Notes: generated from the letters alone by a model not told the origin. DNA of 64,000 bases from Heligmosomoides polygyrus polygyrus (GCA_947396885.1 OX377202.1:22878001-22942000), one strand, 5' to 3'; shown: positions 46,987-59,071, counted from the first letter of the stretch. Numbers and translations: made by a program.

Positions 46987-47419
46987 CTGAACACAAAAAG
47001 AACAATTGAATATCAATATGATGTGGTCCTAAGTCGTACATCACCCTTCAACTGTTCAGTTTTGGCCTTTGCTGTACTGCGATTAGAAAAGAAGGATGTG
47101 GTTTAGTGTGAAAGCGTAGGATCACGGGTTCCTGTAGACAAGTCGTTAGTGTGGCCTACATCGAGCTTTAGTTTTTAGGTAGTTTTTTGCGTCACGTCAT
47201 GTGAGCCATTTCGTATTTTTGTTCTGCACTCAGCGTCCGGGTTCACTAACCCCTCCCAGTAGGGAACGTTTGCTTTGTAGGTTTTCTTAAACCGAATGTT
47301 ATACTCTCCTACCACTGGCAGACACAAAAATACATCAATGTCTATCCTTGTTTACACTCAAACATCATATTTGACGACATGTTGTTAGACTACCGCTGCT
47401 ACAGCCATGGATAATCGCA

Positions 47420-47520
47420 CTATTTATTTATGTATTTATTTGTGTATGCCAAGGTGCGCTTACAATGGAAGCGTAGGCAAGTACAAATTGAATTAGACAC
47501 ATAGTATAATATAATTTTCC
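47420..47520 (-). repeat. LINE-type 3' tail (minus strand)
   Basis: In reverse complement: GCGCACCTTGGCATACACAA followed by ATAAATACATAAATAAATAG, resembling the 3' ends of CR1-type elements here. No coding part attached. Confidence 0.4.
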
Positions 47521-48388
47521 CTCAGATGCGCGATTTTCCCTGTTTTCATAGAAATGACATTTTAAAAAATCTCGATAGTTGGCCTAACTCTACCTCAGTG
47601 ACGCCTGATGGAGTACCTCTTAAGTTTACAAAGAAAATTTCTGCTTGTATTGCGTCGCCTTGGAATTCCTCTTTAACCTTAGCCTTCTTCGTGCAGAAGT
47701 TCCTAAGAAATGGAAGCACTCGTTTGTGACACCGATACCTAAGAGGTCTCCGCATACAAATCGTTTCAACTACAGACCTGTGAGTATAACGTCAGTTTTC
47801 TGTAGGCTCTTTGAAAAAATCTTAAAAAGGGTATCACTGAGCATCTTGATTCCCACAAGATTTTGTCGTCAAATCAGCATGGGTTTAGGAAAGACAAGTC
47901 AACCGAAACACATATGCTTGAGGCACTGAATAAGTGGACGTCGATGTTAGAAGGTAAAGCTAACTCAGATGTAATTTACTTCGATTTTCAAAAGGCATTT
48001 GATAGGGTCCCACATAGCAGTCTATTGGATAAGCTCCAGATAGTAGGCTGCATCCTAGAATAAGAAAGTGGATTAAGGAATTTTTGCGTGACCGTACATT
48101 TCAAGTTCGGATAAAAGGACAGTTGCTCCTAGGACAAGCTCGGCTCCCATTGGAGTACCTTAGGGTGGAGTTCTGCCCCAACGCTGTTTAACATTAATGT
48201 AAACGATCTTCCTATGCTTATTGAACAAACCGGTGTTTCTTATAAGATGTTTGCTGATGACTTTAAGATCTTCAGCAGAGTCGTGCACGAGCATGACGCT
48301 TTGAAAGTTCAGGAAGCTATTAATGCTGTTGCTAAATGGGCAACTGAGTGGAAGCTCCCTCTTTCGCTTGAAAAAACTAAAGTCTTCC
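47521..48388 (+). pseudogene. Older CR1-type LINE, left half of a split copy
   Basis: Reverse transcriptase of the CR1 clade: FNYRPVSITSVFCRLFEKIL, SSNQHGFRKDKSTETHMLEA, YFDFQKAFDRVPHSSLLDKL and the catalytic FADD in YKMFADDFKI. It carries frameshifts and a TAG in GVP*G. The frame stops after LSLEKTKVFH at 48388, exactly where the tail of the reverse element begins, and resumes at 52018. Confidence 0.85.
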
Positions 48389-48598
48389 ATTATTATTATT
48401 ATTATTTATTACATGGGTCAAATCCATGTGAAGAACAATGTAATTAGAAACGGTATAGAACGACATCCACATCAAATTGGCTAACGATCCAGATCAAAGT
48501 GTTATAGAGTGATTAGGAAGTACATACGACAACAAATGCCCAGAGAAAAAAGAATGGAAGGGAGAACAGAACAAGAGGGGCTTTGCCACAAGATCTCA

Positions 48599-51402
48599 TT
48601 ATGTCCTAGAATTATTCATGAATTGACTTGCATTCGTAATAAATGGCTTCAGCTTGTACGGAATAACTGAGTTTTTGGAAAGTTTTATATAATCCGAACC
48701 TGCTCTATTAACGAAAAAATTATGTCGAATAGAAGATTTTGCAGTACTTAGTGAAAGTTTCTCTCCTCCACCTCGGGTTCTGGATGGTCTCATTATGAAG
48801 AAGTCACGCTTATCAAGTCCACAGAAACCATGGAGAATTTTGTGAACCATTACGAGGTCGTATATTCTTCGTCTGGATGAAAGTGTCTGAAGTCCGAGTT
48901 GTTTGTTTCTTACTTCACTGCTGGGAATATCATGGTAATCAAAGCCACATTTCCTGATAAACAGTTTTCTGGTGAAGCTATTTTGGACTTTTTCAAGTCT
49001 AAGTATATTCTTCTTCTTAACTGGGTAAAAAATTGTTGTTCCATACTCAAGTATCGGCCTAACGTAAGTTTTATAATCTTTGACGAGGACAGAGGGGTTT
49101 TTTGTGGAAAGACTTCTAAAGAGATTGTGTACTGCAGTCACTGCTTTGTTTGCAATTTGTTCACAATGCGCGTCCAAAGTCAAATTTGTGTCGAGGAGAA
49201 ATCCAAGATCTGTCGTTTGATCAGTGCTGGTAATCACATTTTCACCTAACTTTTATGTGTAGCGGGGATTTGTCCTTCCTAAATGGAGAACCTTAGTTTT
49301 TTCTTTTGACAAAGGGAGCCGCCACTCGTGGGACCAGCGATCAACAGCATCTATGGCTCGCTGCAGAAGGTTCTGATCATGCATTGGTGAGCTATGGTAA
49401 ATTTTCAAATCATCAGCAAAAGCTATGCATTTCACTCCTGAGTTCGTTATTAGTGACGGTAGTTCGTGGGTATAGATATTGAATAGAATAGGGGATAGAA
49501 CGCAACCTTGTGGAACGCCACTAAGAGTCGGTTGAGGTGCTGAATAATTGGAATTGACGCGTACAGTAAAAGTTCTGCGATTTAAAAACTCAACTATCCA
49601 AGAAATTATTCGAGGATGTATGCCCACCATGGTTAGTTTAGCTTTTAGTCTCTTATGACATACCCTATCGAAGGCTTTTGCAAAATCAAAATAAACCACA
49701 TCAAGCCATCCTATGTTATCTATGTCATTGGTCCAATCATTCAAGGCCTGTAGCATAGCTGTCTCAGTGGATCTTTTTTTCTGAAAACCATGTTGGTTTG
49801 AAGAGATTATGTTGTGTTGATCCAAGTGTGCAACAATTCTCTTTTTAAGAATTTTTTCGAAAAGGCGAGCGAACATAGATGTGACACTAACCGGCCGATA
49901 ATTTTGCGGTGTCGTAAATGGGGGCTTTTTTGGTATTGGTGTAACTATAGCGCTCTTCCATCTATGAGGAATTTCAGCTGTCATAAAACTTAAATTGTAA
50001 ATGAATTCAAGAGGCTTGACAATACTTGCACTTACTTGTTTTACAAAGAAAAACGGTATTTCATCGGGGGTTTGAGAGTAAGACGTAGGCCACCTTGAGA
50101 GCTCTTCATATAGTTCGTCTGCATGAAACCAAACAGAATCCTCCATGATGGGGAATGCATTGATTGGAGATGATATATTGTCGAGGTCATTATCAGTGAA
50201 AGCTTTTACGAAAGTGTCCGCTAATAGTCGGGCTTTATCTAGGTCGTTTCTGACAATGGTTCCATCTTCTGCGACTAAAACTCCAATTCTTTTCTTCTCT
50301 TGAAGTCTCGATCTCATGAATTTATAAAAGGCTAATTTGTCTTTTGCTTCAACAATTTTCTTTTCTTGACAGCTGACAGCTTTCTTTTCTTGTATTTTGG
50401 AAGTTTCTTAGAAAATTTGAGATTTATACGCTTATATTCATCCCAGCTATTAGAGGAATGGTCATTTGCTGCTTTATTCCAGGCTAGATGTCGGAGATTG
50501 AATAAATCTAGGAGATATTTGGGTAGAAATTTACCGCAGGCTGGGACTTTCTGGACTGGAACAAACAATTGGATGGAATGTTGTAGTATAGCAAGAAATA
50601 ATTCGTATTTTTCATCTACTGAGTTTGCCGTGTTTAGGGAACTGTACCAATCTATTTCGGCCAAGTGTTTTCGAATAGCGTCGTAGTCCGCGCTCATGAA
50701 GTTCTTTCTGATGACAAAGCGTTCAGGTTCTGCGTAGTGGTTGATACGAAAATTCACGCTGTTGCGATCGCTGCTTCCAAGAGGGGGATTCGTTTTTACA
50801 TCTTGTATCATTCTGTCTGCGTTGCATAGAATCAAATCGAGAGCGTGGTTTCCCAGTGTGGGTTCACGAACATACTGTATTAGGTTGTGTGTTTCTATAA
50901 ATTCGATAAAGTGCTTGGAAACGGAACTGGATGGGGACATTAAAGGAAGCCAGGAGATGTCTGGAAAGTTAAAGTCACCCGCTAAAAGGCAGGGATGTTC
51001 ACAACATAACATGTCACTTAAGGCTTTCATGAGTAACTCACTGTTTTCTGCAGAGCAATTTGGAGTTCTGTATACAAGTATGACTCGTAAAGGTTTGGAT
51101 ACTGGGCAAACATCACAACGTAAAATCACATAAGCATTGATGATGGATTCCTTGAAAATAAAAATTGGTGAGATAGATGAAATACAGAGAATCGCAACAC
51201 CGCCCCCCGATTTGCGAGGGCGATCACACCTAATGCACTCATAGTGAGAACACCATTCACCCAGAAGTGGAGGTAAGGAAATGGAACTTTTGAGCCAAGT
51301 TTCAGTTAAAAGTACTAGAGCTGGTTTTTGTTGAGTTAGTAAAAGTTTGAGAGATTCATGATTTTTTGATAAAGATCGAATATTTGAGAGAACGCAATTC
51401 AA
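48599..51402 (-). pseudogene. CR1-type ORF2: endonuclease plus reverse transcriptase
   Basis: Starts MNCVLSNIRSLSKNHESLKL. The APE-type endonuclease shows LLTETWLKSS, GGGVAILC and LLAGDFNFPDISW. The RT shows YRPVSVTSMFARLFEKILKK, SSNQHGFQKKRSTETAMLQA, VVYFDFAKAFDRVCHKRL, SGVPQGCVLSPILFNIYTHE and the catalytic FADD in IAFADDLKIY. The end is VQNSFTRKLFIRK ... FMNNSRT. Only two lesions were seen: a frameshift near 50350-50390 (KKRKLSAV to CQEKKIVEAKDKLAFYK) and an in-frame TAA at 49253-49255 after NPRYT. Nearly intact, so recently active. Confidence 0.9.
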
Positions 51403-51428
51403 TTCATGGTTGTAATCCTGAGGACCTC

Positions 51429-52006
51429 TTAAAAATTTCTTGGAACAGAAGCTGAAAGACCTGGTCTGTTCTCGTGGTTGTCTGAGTGAGCGAGAGACAC
51501 ATCCTGCGGGAGATTTTGAGATATTTCGATCGTGGTATTAGCACCATTACTACTACGTCGAACTAGTTTTTCCTGACGACGACGTTCTCTTTCTTCCCAT
51601 GAGCGCGAAGCCCTAATAAAAACGCGGCGAAGGAAGAAACGTGACAGCCGAGGAGCCCGAAATAGCGTCATCTTACCGTAATAGGAAGAAGGAAAAATTA
51701 CTTTGAGTTCTCTAGGTGATTTAGCTCGAGAACCAATCCTACAAATCGAGATGGGTTTGCACTCAATATCGAGAAAGTCTAAAATTTGCATGACCAAATG
51801 CATATCATGAACTACCCTGACAGAGGCAGGTGATCGAGAAGATTCTGGTAGGCCAGAGATAATGACAGTTCGTCGACGTTCGATTTGTTCATATGACGAG
51901 ACTTCCGCAGGAGTGTGGGCCGGAGGAGGGCACTTTTCGCGGTTGTTAGCAAGTCATTTTTCAACTCTTCTATTTCGGCCTTCAGGGCGCAATTTTCTGT
52001 CATCAA
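51429..52006 (-). pseudogene. CR1-type ORF1 (partial)
   Basis: The N-terminal stretch MMTENCALKAEIEELKNDLL is coiled-coil-like. After a frame change near 51940 it reads SSYEQIERRRTVIISGLPES, then VHDMHLVMQILDFLDIECKP and KSPRELKVIFPSS, typical of the nucleic-acid-binding ORF1 of nematode CR1-type elements. It ends RPGLSASVPRNF 26 nt before ORF2. Confidence 0.75.
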
Positions 52007-52017
52007 TTCGTCTTACA

Positions 52018-52830
52018 TCTGGGGGAGAGCAACTGCAAAGCTCCTTACCAGATCAATGGGATAATTTTAAAGAAGGTTGAAAAATTAGAGATCTTGGCTT
52101 TTACTTGGACGCCAATTTAAGTTTCGACGATCACTGCAAACAAATTGCTAGTAAAGCTGATCAAAGACTCTTTCTTCTATTCAAAGTTATTAGAATAAAC
52201 GACCCTTCGCTGTTAATTAAAGCGTACAAAACTTTTGTTCGTCACATTCTTGAATATGGAACCTGTGTTTTCTTTCCTAGTAAAAAATCTATTGTGGAGA
52301 GAATGGAGAAGATTCAACATAGTTTTACAAGAAAAGTATTCATTCGAGCTCTTGGTTTTACGTATAACAGCATACCCCGTGGAATAGTAAAGAATAGGAT
52401 GCTCAATTTGGATAGTCTACATCTGAGGAGGAGGCGTAACGATATTTTGACGGTTTACAAAATCATTAATGGCGTTATCGATTTGAAAGTTGGAGACTTT
52501 TTCAAATTCGTTGCCTCTTCTACCCGCAGCCATAGCACCAAGTTATTTCTTGGTAACCCTAGAACGAGCCTTAGAAGGTTGTTTTTTGCATTTAGAGCTG
52601 GCTCAGAAATTGTGCAAACAAATGCAGTTATCTTAACCCTTCTCTGCTTTTAAAAGAGATGTGTACCGCTACCTGCGAAGGAACCACTAGCCCGTAGTCC
52701 TCTTTTTTTTTCTTAATCTCTTATACATCTTAGATATTCAGCTTGTTTCAGTTTGTTTTGTCTCATGTATTTATGTTGTTGTCTCTACATGTGCTTGCGC
52801 ATGTAATAAATGTTTAAAGTTAATGTTAAT
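52018..52830 (+). pseudogene. Older CR1-type LINE, right half of the split copy
   Basis: Resumes in the frame lost at 48388: LGESNCKAPYQINGIILKKV, then (one-base deletion) IRDLGFYLDANLSFDDHCKQ, AYKTFVRHILEYGTCVF and IQHSFTRKVFIRALGF, stopping after ILTLLCF. The 3' UTR runs to about 52830 with an AATAAATG signal at 52806. Together with 47521-48388 it forms one 1.7-kb 5'-truncated CR1 copy. Confidence 0.85.
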
Positions 52831-53415
52831 ATATATAAAGAAACACATAGAGGAACATTAAAGAACATGCCTAAGAATGAGAACAGTGCATTGGTTATCG
52901 GTTCTCCACTAGACAACGAAAAAAGGAAGAATTTTAATTATTAAATTTCAAGTACACCACAGGAAAAGAACTTAGAAAAAAGTGTTTGTACATCTTGGGA
53001 TGAAGGTAAACCTTGAATCATAGTCCTACATTTTTGTCAATATGTTTTGCAGACATTCCAGACACAAAATTCGGAAAAAAGATATATTATAGAAGAGAAT
53101 ATGTTAGGTAGGTAGATGTTGATCGACGCCTTGTAACGCACATTTTCGCCTTTTCCATTGTTAAAACTAGGAAAAACAACTAACCTTGATACTTGGACGA
53201 GTGGTGGTAGTTCGGTCCCTGAAACGCATTCAAATTTAGTGGCAGCCGATAGTAGGCGCCATAGCAGTAGCAGCAGTGGTTCCAACTTCCAAGCTTCTTC
53301 TGCTGCGACAACTTCAAGGGGAAGAAACTAACTGCGTTGTGATCTTGTTGTAGACGTGGTATTCGTCCGCTGCGTTGACCCCGTAGCGGCTTGGCAATGG
53401 CATCGACGACCTCAC

Positions 53416-53490
53416 CGGTGCCGTCGTCGTAGACGAATGTCGGTATATGGTTTGGATAGGCGGGAATTCAATCGGATGGCACGTAGGTGG
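53416..53490 (-). CDS. ZP-domain gene, end of ZP-C and start of linker
   Basis: 25 codons in phase 0: PPTCHPIEFPPIQTIYRHSS then TTTAP, between acceptor CTCTTTAG and donor GTGAGG. It supplies the final conserved Cys of ZP-C. Another frame across the same bases is also open and protein-like (HIPTFVYDDGTGEVVDA), but it has an in-frame TGA and no acceptor. The frame given continues GIA|PPTC perfectly and is preferred. Confidence 0.8.
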
Positions 53491-53699
53491 CTAAAGAGTT
53501 AGCACCTGATTCTCACAGCATTGGAAAAAAAGAAAAAAGAGACAGAGGCTCCTTCGAATACTAACGCTCTTGCAAATGTGGTTTTCTAAACTCTTATAGA
53601 CGATCACACAATCTCATTTAGATACTCTTAATATCAATTCATACAACTCTTTGGAGGTTAACCACGGCATTTGCTGCTAATGTAGATCATCTTTACATC

Positions 53700-54500
53700 G
53701 AACTGGACACCTCAAATCAAATTGAGCACTCTTCTGAGCTAGCCTAAGACTTTTGAAATCAATGCGAACTTTTCCTAATAAAAATAAGTTTTTACTGCAT
53801 TAAACTAAAGACTCTTCAAAAAGATTAGAATATTTTTTGTTCAAAGAAAATTGTACAATGATGTTTTTTAAAGTTTTGATTTACCTACCCAATAAGTGGA
53901 CACATTGTTTGAAATGTTATCGGGTCTTCTCATTTTTGACAAGCAATAATGATACTAAGCTTCAGAGACCTTTTTAGTGCGAGAGAATGTACCATGGCCT
54001 CTTCGAAGACTTCGCGATTTTCGTTTGATTGATAGCAGAACTTCTGAATGCATAGGGTTTAACACCTGTTAAACACACATCAACACAACTGTGAAGAACA
54101 CAGATGTTCTCGCTTTGATGCTTCATGTAAGCAGCATTTACACTATCAATCAGATAAAAATCGCAACAATGAGCTTTTTGAGTGCACGGCGCGATCTCCC
54201 CTTTTTGACTCAACAAATGGCTGATGCTTCGTTGTGCCTTAGGACAAAATTTTATTTACAATTTTTTCTCTAAAATTTTTTTTACAAAACTATCACACTT
54301 ATCCGGGCAGGTAAACAAAAAAAATTCGAAGAGAGTTTCTTGAACAAAAAATTATTCTAACCATCATACTGAGTTTGTAGCTTAATATGCCTAAAGATCA
54401 TTTTGATTTTGAAGAATTCGCTCCGACTCCTTAAGTCTTAAAGCTGGCTTAGAAGAATGTCCAATTTGATTTGCAAAGTGCCCAATTCGACGTGCAAATG
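53700..54500. repeat. Dispersed AT-rich repeat, family A, inverted pair
   Basis: The first half (53700-53935) carries the family in reverse; the second half (about 54290-54490) carries it forward. Between them lie two copies of the TTGATAGTG/CACTATCAA block in opposite orientation. This could be a foldback copy. It lies just beyond the ZP-gene exon 53416-53490, in the 3.1-kb intron. Confidence 0.5.
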
Positions 54501-55925
54501 GTATGTATTAGTAAGATATGTTGTCAGAATGCTGTGCTATAGTAAAAATATTACACTCATTCTGAACTGCTTTTTACTATTAATTCAAGGCGAGACATAA
54601 TAAGGTGGAGGCAATTTAGGAAAAATATCTAAAGCTGGAAAGCCAGCAGGAGCAAACTGTCGGCCCTCTCACTGAAGTTCGAAGCAATGCCATGCGCGGA
54701 GTTGTCCAAGATCTGTTTCAGCGACCGAGCTCAGGTCACTGAAGGGCGATCCTAGCAGCTAATGTTGTTTTTTGCGAGGGAAAAATTTCCGGCTACGATC
54801 TGGCTTTATAAGGCAATGAGCCCGGCGCACCCATTTTCGTTTCTGAAGCAGTGTTGTGCCTATATTCTGTGGGTTTTCACACGCCTGGGACGAAATTTTG
54901 AGTCCTTCTTATCTTTTCGTTCTTCGTGATTTCTTTATAACCTTCCTAATAATGTGTTTGTTCATAACTATACAACCCGAAGCGGAGGAAATGACGGATG
55001 CTGCCACCGACACTGGTGAGAGCTCATGCGCTATCTTTCCACACTTGGCTTCAGGTGTACCTCCTATTTTTAGCGATAGATAGACGGTAGCAAACCAATA
55101 ATGCAAATTTAATTCAACTGTCAGAGGTCCATGAATGACAGTCTCGTATAAGGTTATGGCAGGCGGTGCTTGCTACGACATCCTGTCACTAATCCTTTTG
55201 AAGATGTGGTTGGTCCGAACAAGAAATCCATCTTAAACTAGTGGTTCTCAATCATAGGGAGCCTATCAGGAACATTTTATAGGGAAGTATGCAGACTGGT
55301 GTGTTCGACTATTAAAGAACTCTGCCCCGAACTGAAGCGCTTTGGAAACAAGGCATGGAATAAATACACATATGGTTGTTTTTGACCTTTTGGACCTTAC
55401 AAAGTTGTTGTTTTTTTACCTTACTCACCTAAAAACGGTAGAAACGATCAGTGTGACATAATCTTTCGATGCACATCGCAACTAACGGATAACAATTTTA
55501 TGATCTTGTCTAATTAGCCGGCATTTTCTTTAAAAACTGGGTTAATGATTTATCGGGATTTTTAACCTTTTCACGATACCCGCTATTTTCAGGTAACTGC
55601 CGCGTAGGACAGCGCACATTTTCCCGCTCGCTGATTATTTCTATTATTTTATTTGTATAATTGTTAGATGTGAAAAAAATAACAAATGAAGTTTCCTATA
55701 GACCGTCTTGAACGTAGCTATTAGTGGACTCATTGATTAAATTCATTTGATTGATTAAATATTTGTACTATTTTTATGATGGTGTCCGGCGACATCGTCG
55801 GACACTGTTCCACGCAGAAAAATTGTCCGGCGACATCGTCGGACAATATCGTGAAAGGGTTAACGGATCGTTCCAGCAGGGAGCGATACGGATAAAAAGG
55901 CAAAGGTCGCACTAATCAATCTGTT
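54500..55925. other. Intronic DNA, nothing recognised
   Basis: AT-rich part of the ZP-gene intron 53491-56594. A small inverted pair TGTCCGGCGACATCGTCGGA recurs at 55784 and 55826 (direct copies of a self-complementary block). Confidence 0.5.
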
Positions 55926-55927
55926 TC

Positions 55928-56180
55928 AGGAGGTGTGACGCATTCCACTTCTGCGGGATAGTGTGGAGGCAGCACGAATTCGCTTTTGGCCCATACTATG
56001 ACTGGTTGGGGTACAGGTCAGTAGTTTGAGCATCCCAAACGAGTCACTCTTCACTCTTCGTCCCACTTCATCAACCCGGGAGGGATGGAAGGCTAGGTTG
56101 ACCTTGGGTAAAAATGCTAATCTGGGATCTGGTGTTGGATGCGCGCCTCTTTCGACTGCGCTATAACACGCCTCACCGAA
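55928..56180 (-). mobile_element. tRNA-derived SINE-like repeat (complete-looking)
   Basis: Minus strand: TATAGCGCAGTCGAAAGAGG (A-box, near 56165), GCCTTCCATCCCTCCCGGGT in the middle, and ATCCCGCAGAAGTGGAATGC GTCACACC at the 3' end. About 250 bp, and the whole family order is visible. Confidence 0.65.
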
Positions 56181-56594
56181 AAATTGCTGCACTCCAGAAT
56201 AAGCACAAGCTTTAATATTTAAATTTTGAATGAAGGTTATAAACAATTTTCTTATCGAAGATTTTTCTTCACTTAAAAAAAACCTAGTTTAATTTAGAAG
56301 GATTTTGCTTTGTTCATTTCTGGTTTCAAAAGTGACCAGTTTGATCGAACCGCGAAAATCGTTAATAGGAGATATTTCTGATTTTGCTCACTAACAACAG
56401 CGGTACTTTGCTAACTACGTTTTGAACTAAATCTGCCGATTTGACGTAAATCTAAAGAAAAAGTGTCGTTTTGAAAAGTTGTTTAAAAATATAGCGATCA
56501 GAATTTAACGATCGCGCACAACGCGAAAAATCGTTATCGGTTACAGCTACAGCTGCTAAGTGCCGGTAAAAATGCTTCGATCATCAATACTCAC

Positions 56595-56676
56595 CGCTAT
56601 GCCTTCACAACCTTGATCGCGTTTCTGGCACAGCGTGATTTGACAGGAGAAGTGGACCATGATTTGCTCGGCGAAT
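56595..56676 (-). CDS. ZP-domain gene, ZP-C exon with conserved cysteine cluster
   Basis: After acceptor GTTTTCAG: FAEQIMVHFSCQITLCQKRD then QGCEGIA, donor GTGAGT, phase 0. 'VxFxCQIxLCxKxxxxCxGIxPPxC' is a diagnostic ZP-C signature, here split so that the closing PPTC is on the next exon. Confidence 0.88.
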
Positions 56677-56925
56677 CTGAAAACGGAAGACGGATTTTGT
56701 TGCTGTTGATAATCGTGCGCTTCAGTTAGCATCAGAAAGTTTGTACTCCCTCCTACACTTTCCGAGAATTCTGCTGAACTACAGCTGCTCTAGGACGCTG
56801 GTGTTTCTGTGTATCTGAAAAGCTAACAGCGAAGACAACGACCCCGCCATCTCCCATCTTCACTTCTATACGTCTTCATTTAGCAGTTACGAGAAACTCT
56901 CCACGACAACATGTCCATGACTTAC

Positions 56926-57009
56926 CTAAATGCGTTGATTGTTGTGTATGCATAGGAGAGATCACTAGCATAGGTGATATCAGGAACAAGATTCTTCTCA
57001 ATAACGCAG
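56926..57009 (-). CDS. ZP-domain gene, ZP-C exon
   Basis: After acceptor CGTTTCAG one nucleotide completes Gly, then CVIEKNLVPDITYASDLSYA and YTTINAF with two nucleotides before donor GTAAGT. The leading Cys (the 'GC' following LVDER) and the closing '.A..AF.FA' match ZP-C. Phases fit exactly with 59072-59150 and 56595-56676. Confidence 0.86.
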
Positions 57010-57264
57010 CTGAAACGAGGCAATTAGAAGGAACGGGCTGTTCTACTGCAGCATATGTTTAAGCTATACTGTAAACTTGACAGAAAATTAAAAGAAACGA
57101 AGCTACTCACCTAAAAATTTTATTCTATGATACAAAGAGAACAGATTCAATGCAGAATGCGTCACAAACACGTGTCCAATTTTCTACCCCATTAAAAACT
57201 TCAAACTAGATTTTATGTCGATGGTGTGCTAATATCCCCCCATATAGAAAGCATAAAAGACAAC

Positions 57265-57400
57265 GTTATTCAGTCCCTCTTGGGATGTGCCACGCATTCT
57301 TCTTCCAGGAGATGTCGTGGAGGCAGTTTATTGGCAATTTTCACGTTCTTACTTCCACCTGTCATCGTTTGTAGCCTATCTGTACTATTAGGGAGGGGGG
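57265..57400 (-). mobile_element. SINE-like tail with G-run
   Basis: CTCTTGGGATGTGCCACGCA and TTCCAGGAGATGTCGTGGAG, the family tail in reverse; a run of about 13 G follows at 57391. Confidence 0.5.
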
Positions 57401-57499
57401 GGGGGTTGGCAAAATTAATGAGACAAATTCAACAAATACCTTTATCTCCTTATATCTCAATTACAACTCAACGATGCTGAGGAATGTATTTGCCATTAA

Positions 57500-58230
57500 G
57501 GGCACTGACCTTGCTGCCATCGCTCAGCCAACTTCCTGATCCCAACCTTCCAGAACTGCTTGGGCCTGGTGTTCATCAACTGCTCGATATGGTTGTCAAA
57601 GACTGCTTGGGTTCTTGTGTCCCTTCCTACCAGGAAGTCCAGTAAACTCTAGAAGCACTGATAGTCGCATGGATAGATGTTCTGCGAATACGGTGGGTGA
57701 GGCATGTGAACGTAGCCCAGCTGAGCAAGCTTATCCGTGGTCACTATTCCCCGACGGGTGCGGCGTTGTCGAAGAGGAGGACCTTCTTGAAGCGCTGAGG
57801 CCGAATAAGAGCGAGTCGCCGGTCCATCTCTTCTATTTCGTTCACCATGGCCTTGGAGTTCATCGCAGTGTTCTTGGGAAACAGCTTCCGGTAAATCGAT
57901 CCATGGGCGCAGACCCAAAAGCTCCAAAGATGCTTCTTGCCGTTAACATCTCGCCGAACAAAGGTCGGTAACAGGTCACCAGGCCTCACACAGACTCGCT
58001 GCTTGGCAGGGTTATGGTTGAAGACGTACTTCTCATCTGGCGTGAATATTGAGCCCAGGCTGCTCGGGGTTGGGAATTGGGCGAGATTTGCGCGACACAG
58101 GTCGACTCGTCAGACTGGGGTTTCGGCATGAGACAGACTGGAGTTTTGGCATGCTTCTGGAAAGGGCGGAAGTGGTAACTTCTCAGATGGGCATCAGTAA
58201 GTAGCATACAAACATACAAATACGATAAGC
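57500..58230 (-). pseudogene. Second mariner-type transposase, broken
   Basis: Minus strand: LAQFPTPSSLGSIFTPDEKY (first catalytic Asp), VCVRPGDLLPTFVRRDVNGK, HLWSFWVCAHGSIYRKLFPK, LLFDNAAP (second Asp), then a frameshift to IVTTDKLAQLGYVHMPHPPY and IYPCDYQCF (third Asp). A different mariner lineage from 23143-24090. It lies in a ZP-gene intron, same strand as the gene. Confidence 0.8.
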
Positions 58231-58539
58231 ACGAAACCAGACTCCAACCACGAGATATGTGGACACGGCATGGGGTGTCTCATTACTTTTGCCCCCCCCC
58301 CCTAATACTTCACTGCTATTCATATTCCTTCATGATCCTAATGATATGGTATTCTTACTAATCTACATTCGCTATTTTTGGTCGGTAAGCGTTTTTCCCT
58401 TCATAAAGTTTTTATTTATTTATTTGGAGCATGGACGTTAAATATGAACAAAAACAACCCCCGGAACTCTTCAATGGGGAGCATCTCCCTCCTTATTGAG
58501 GAGTTTCTGGGCGATCCATAGTTATTTATGCACGCCTTG

Positions 58540-58630
58540 CTCTTACAAAACGGGAAAGTCCGAACCAAGAACCTGAAATCGGTTGCACGCGACGGTCGGC
58601 GCCACATCCCACTGCGCTACCTTACCCGTG
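58540..58630 (-). mobile_element. tRNA-derived SINE-like head
   Basis: Minus strand: AGGTAGCGCAGTGGGATGTG (A-box), GACCGTCGCGTGCAACC and TTCTTGGTTCGGACTTTCCC (B-box-like). Confidence 0.55.
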
Positions 58631-59071
58631 TTGCACTGCCTGCATTACAAACACTTATTAGGAAGTTGTCTTCATATGTAGGATCTCATTTTCTGGTGCC
58701 GAGACTCAGAAGACCAGGGTGTTTTAGGTACGTGTTTTGGTGTTTCCTCTCCGTGTTTGACTTCCCCTAGTAGAACAATCGTGGTCCCGTTGAAGTGAGC
58801 TAGCAACCTTTCCGTGCCAAGCAGACGATAAAAATTGCAAACCAATTCAGCAACAGGAGGGACTAATGGTAATTTTCAATAAGTAACCGACCGCACAGTT
58901 CTCAAAAATTGTGGAAGTCAAATGATTAAAATTTTGCACGTATCTATGGCGCACTCTCTATTGAAGAAGCCCGCCTTTATGAAGGGCCTTCTATGAACGT
59001 CGGCATCACACTCGATAGTGGAGAGATGACCTTACAAAAATTTTCCTATGACTTCCTTCAGTATCACTCAC

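Larger units (their letters stand above)
48389..52012 (-). mobile_element. CR1-type LINE inserted in reverse into the older copy
   Basis: About 3.6 kb on the minus strand with an ATT-rich 3' tail (48389-48415), 3' UTR (48416-48598), EN-RT ORF2 (48599-51402) and part of ORF1 (51429-52006). Host sequence flanks are CTTCCAT on the left and CTTACAT on the right, a probable 7-bp target duplication with one mismatch. 5' truncated in ORF1. Confidence 0.85.
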
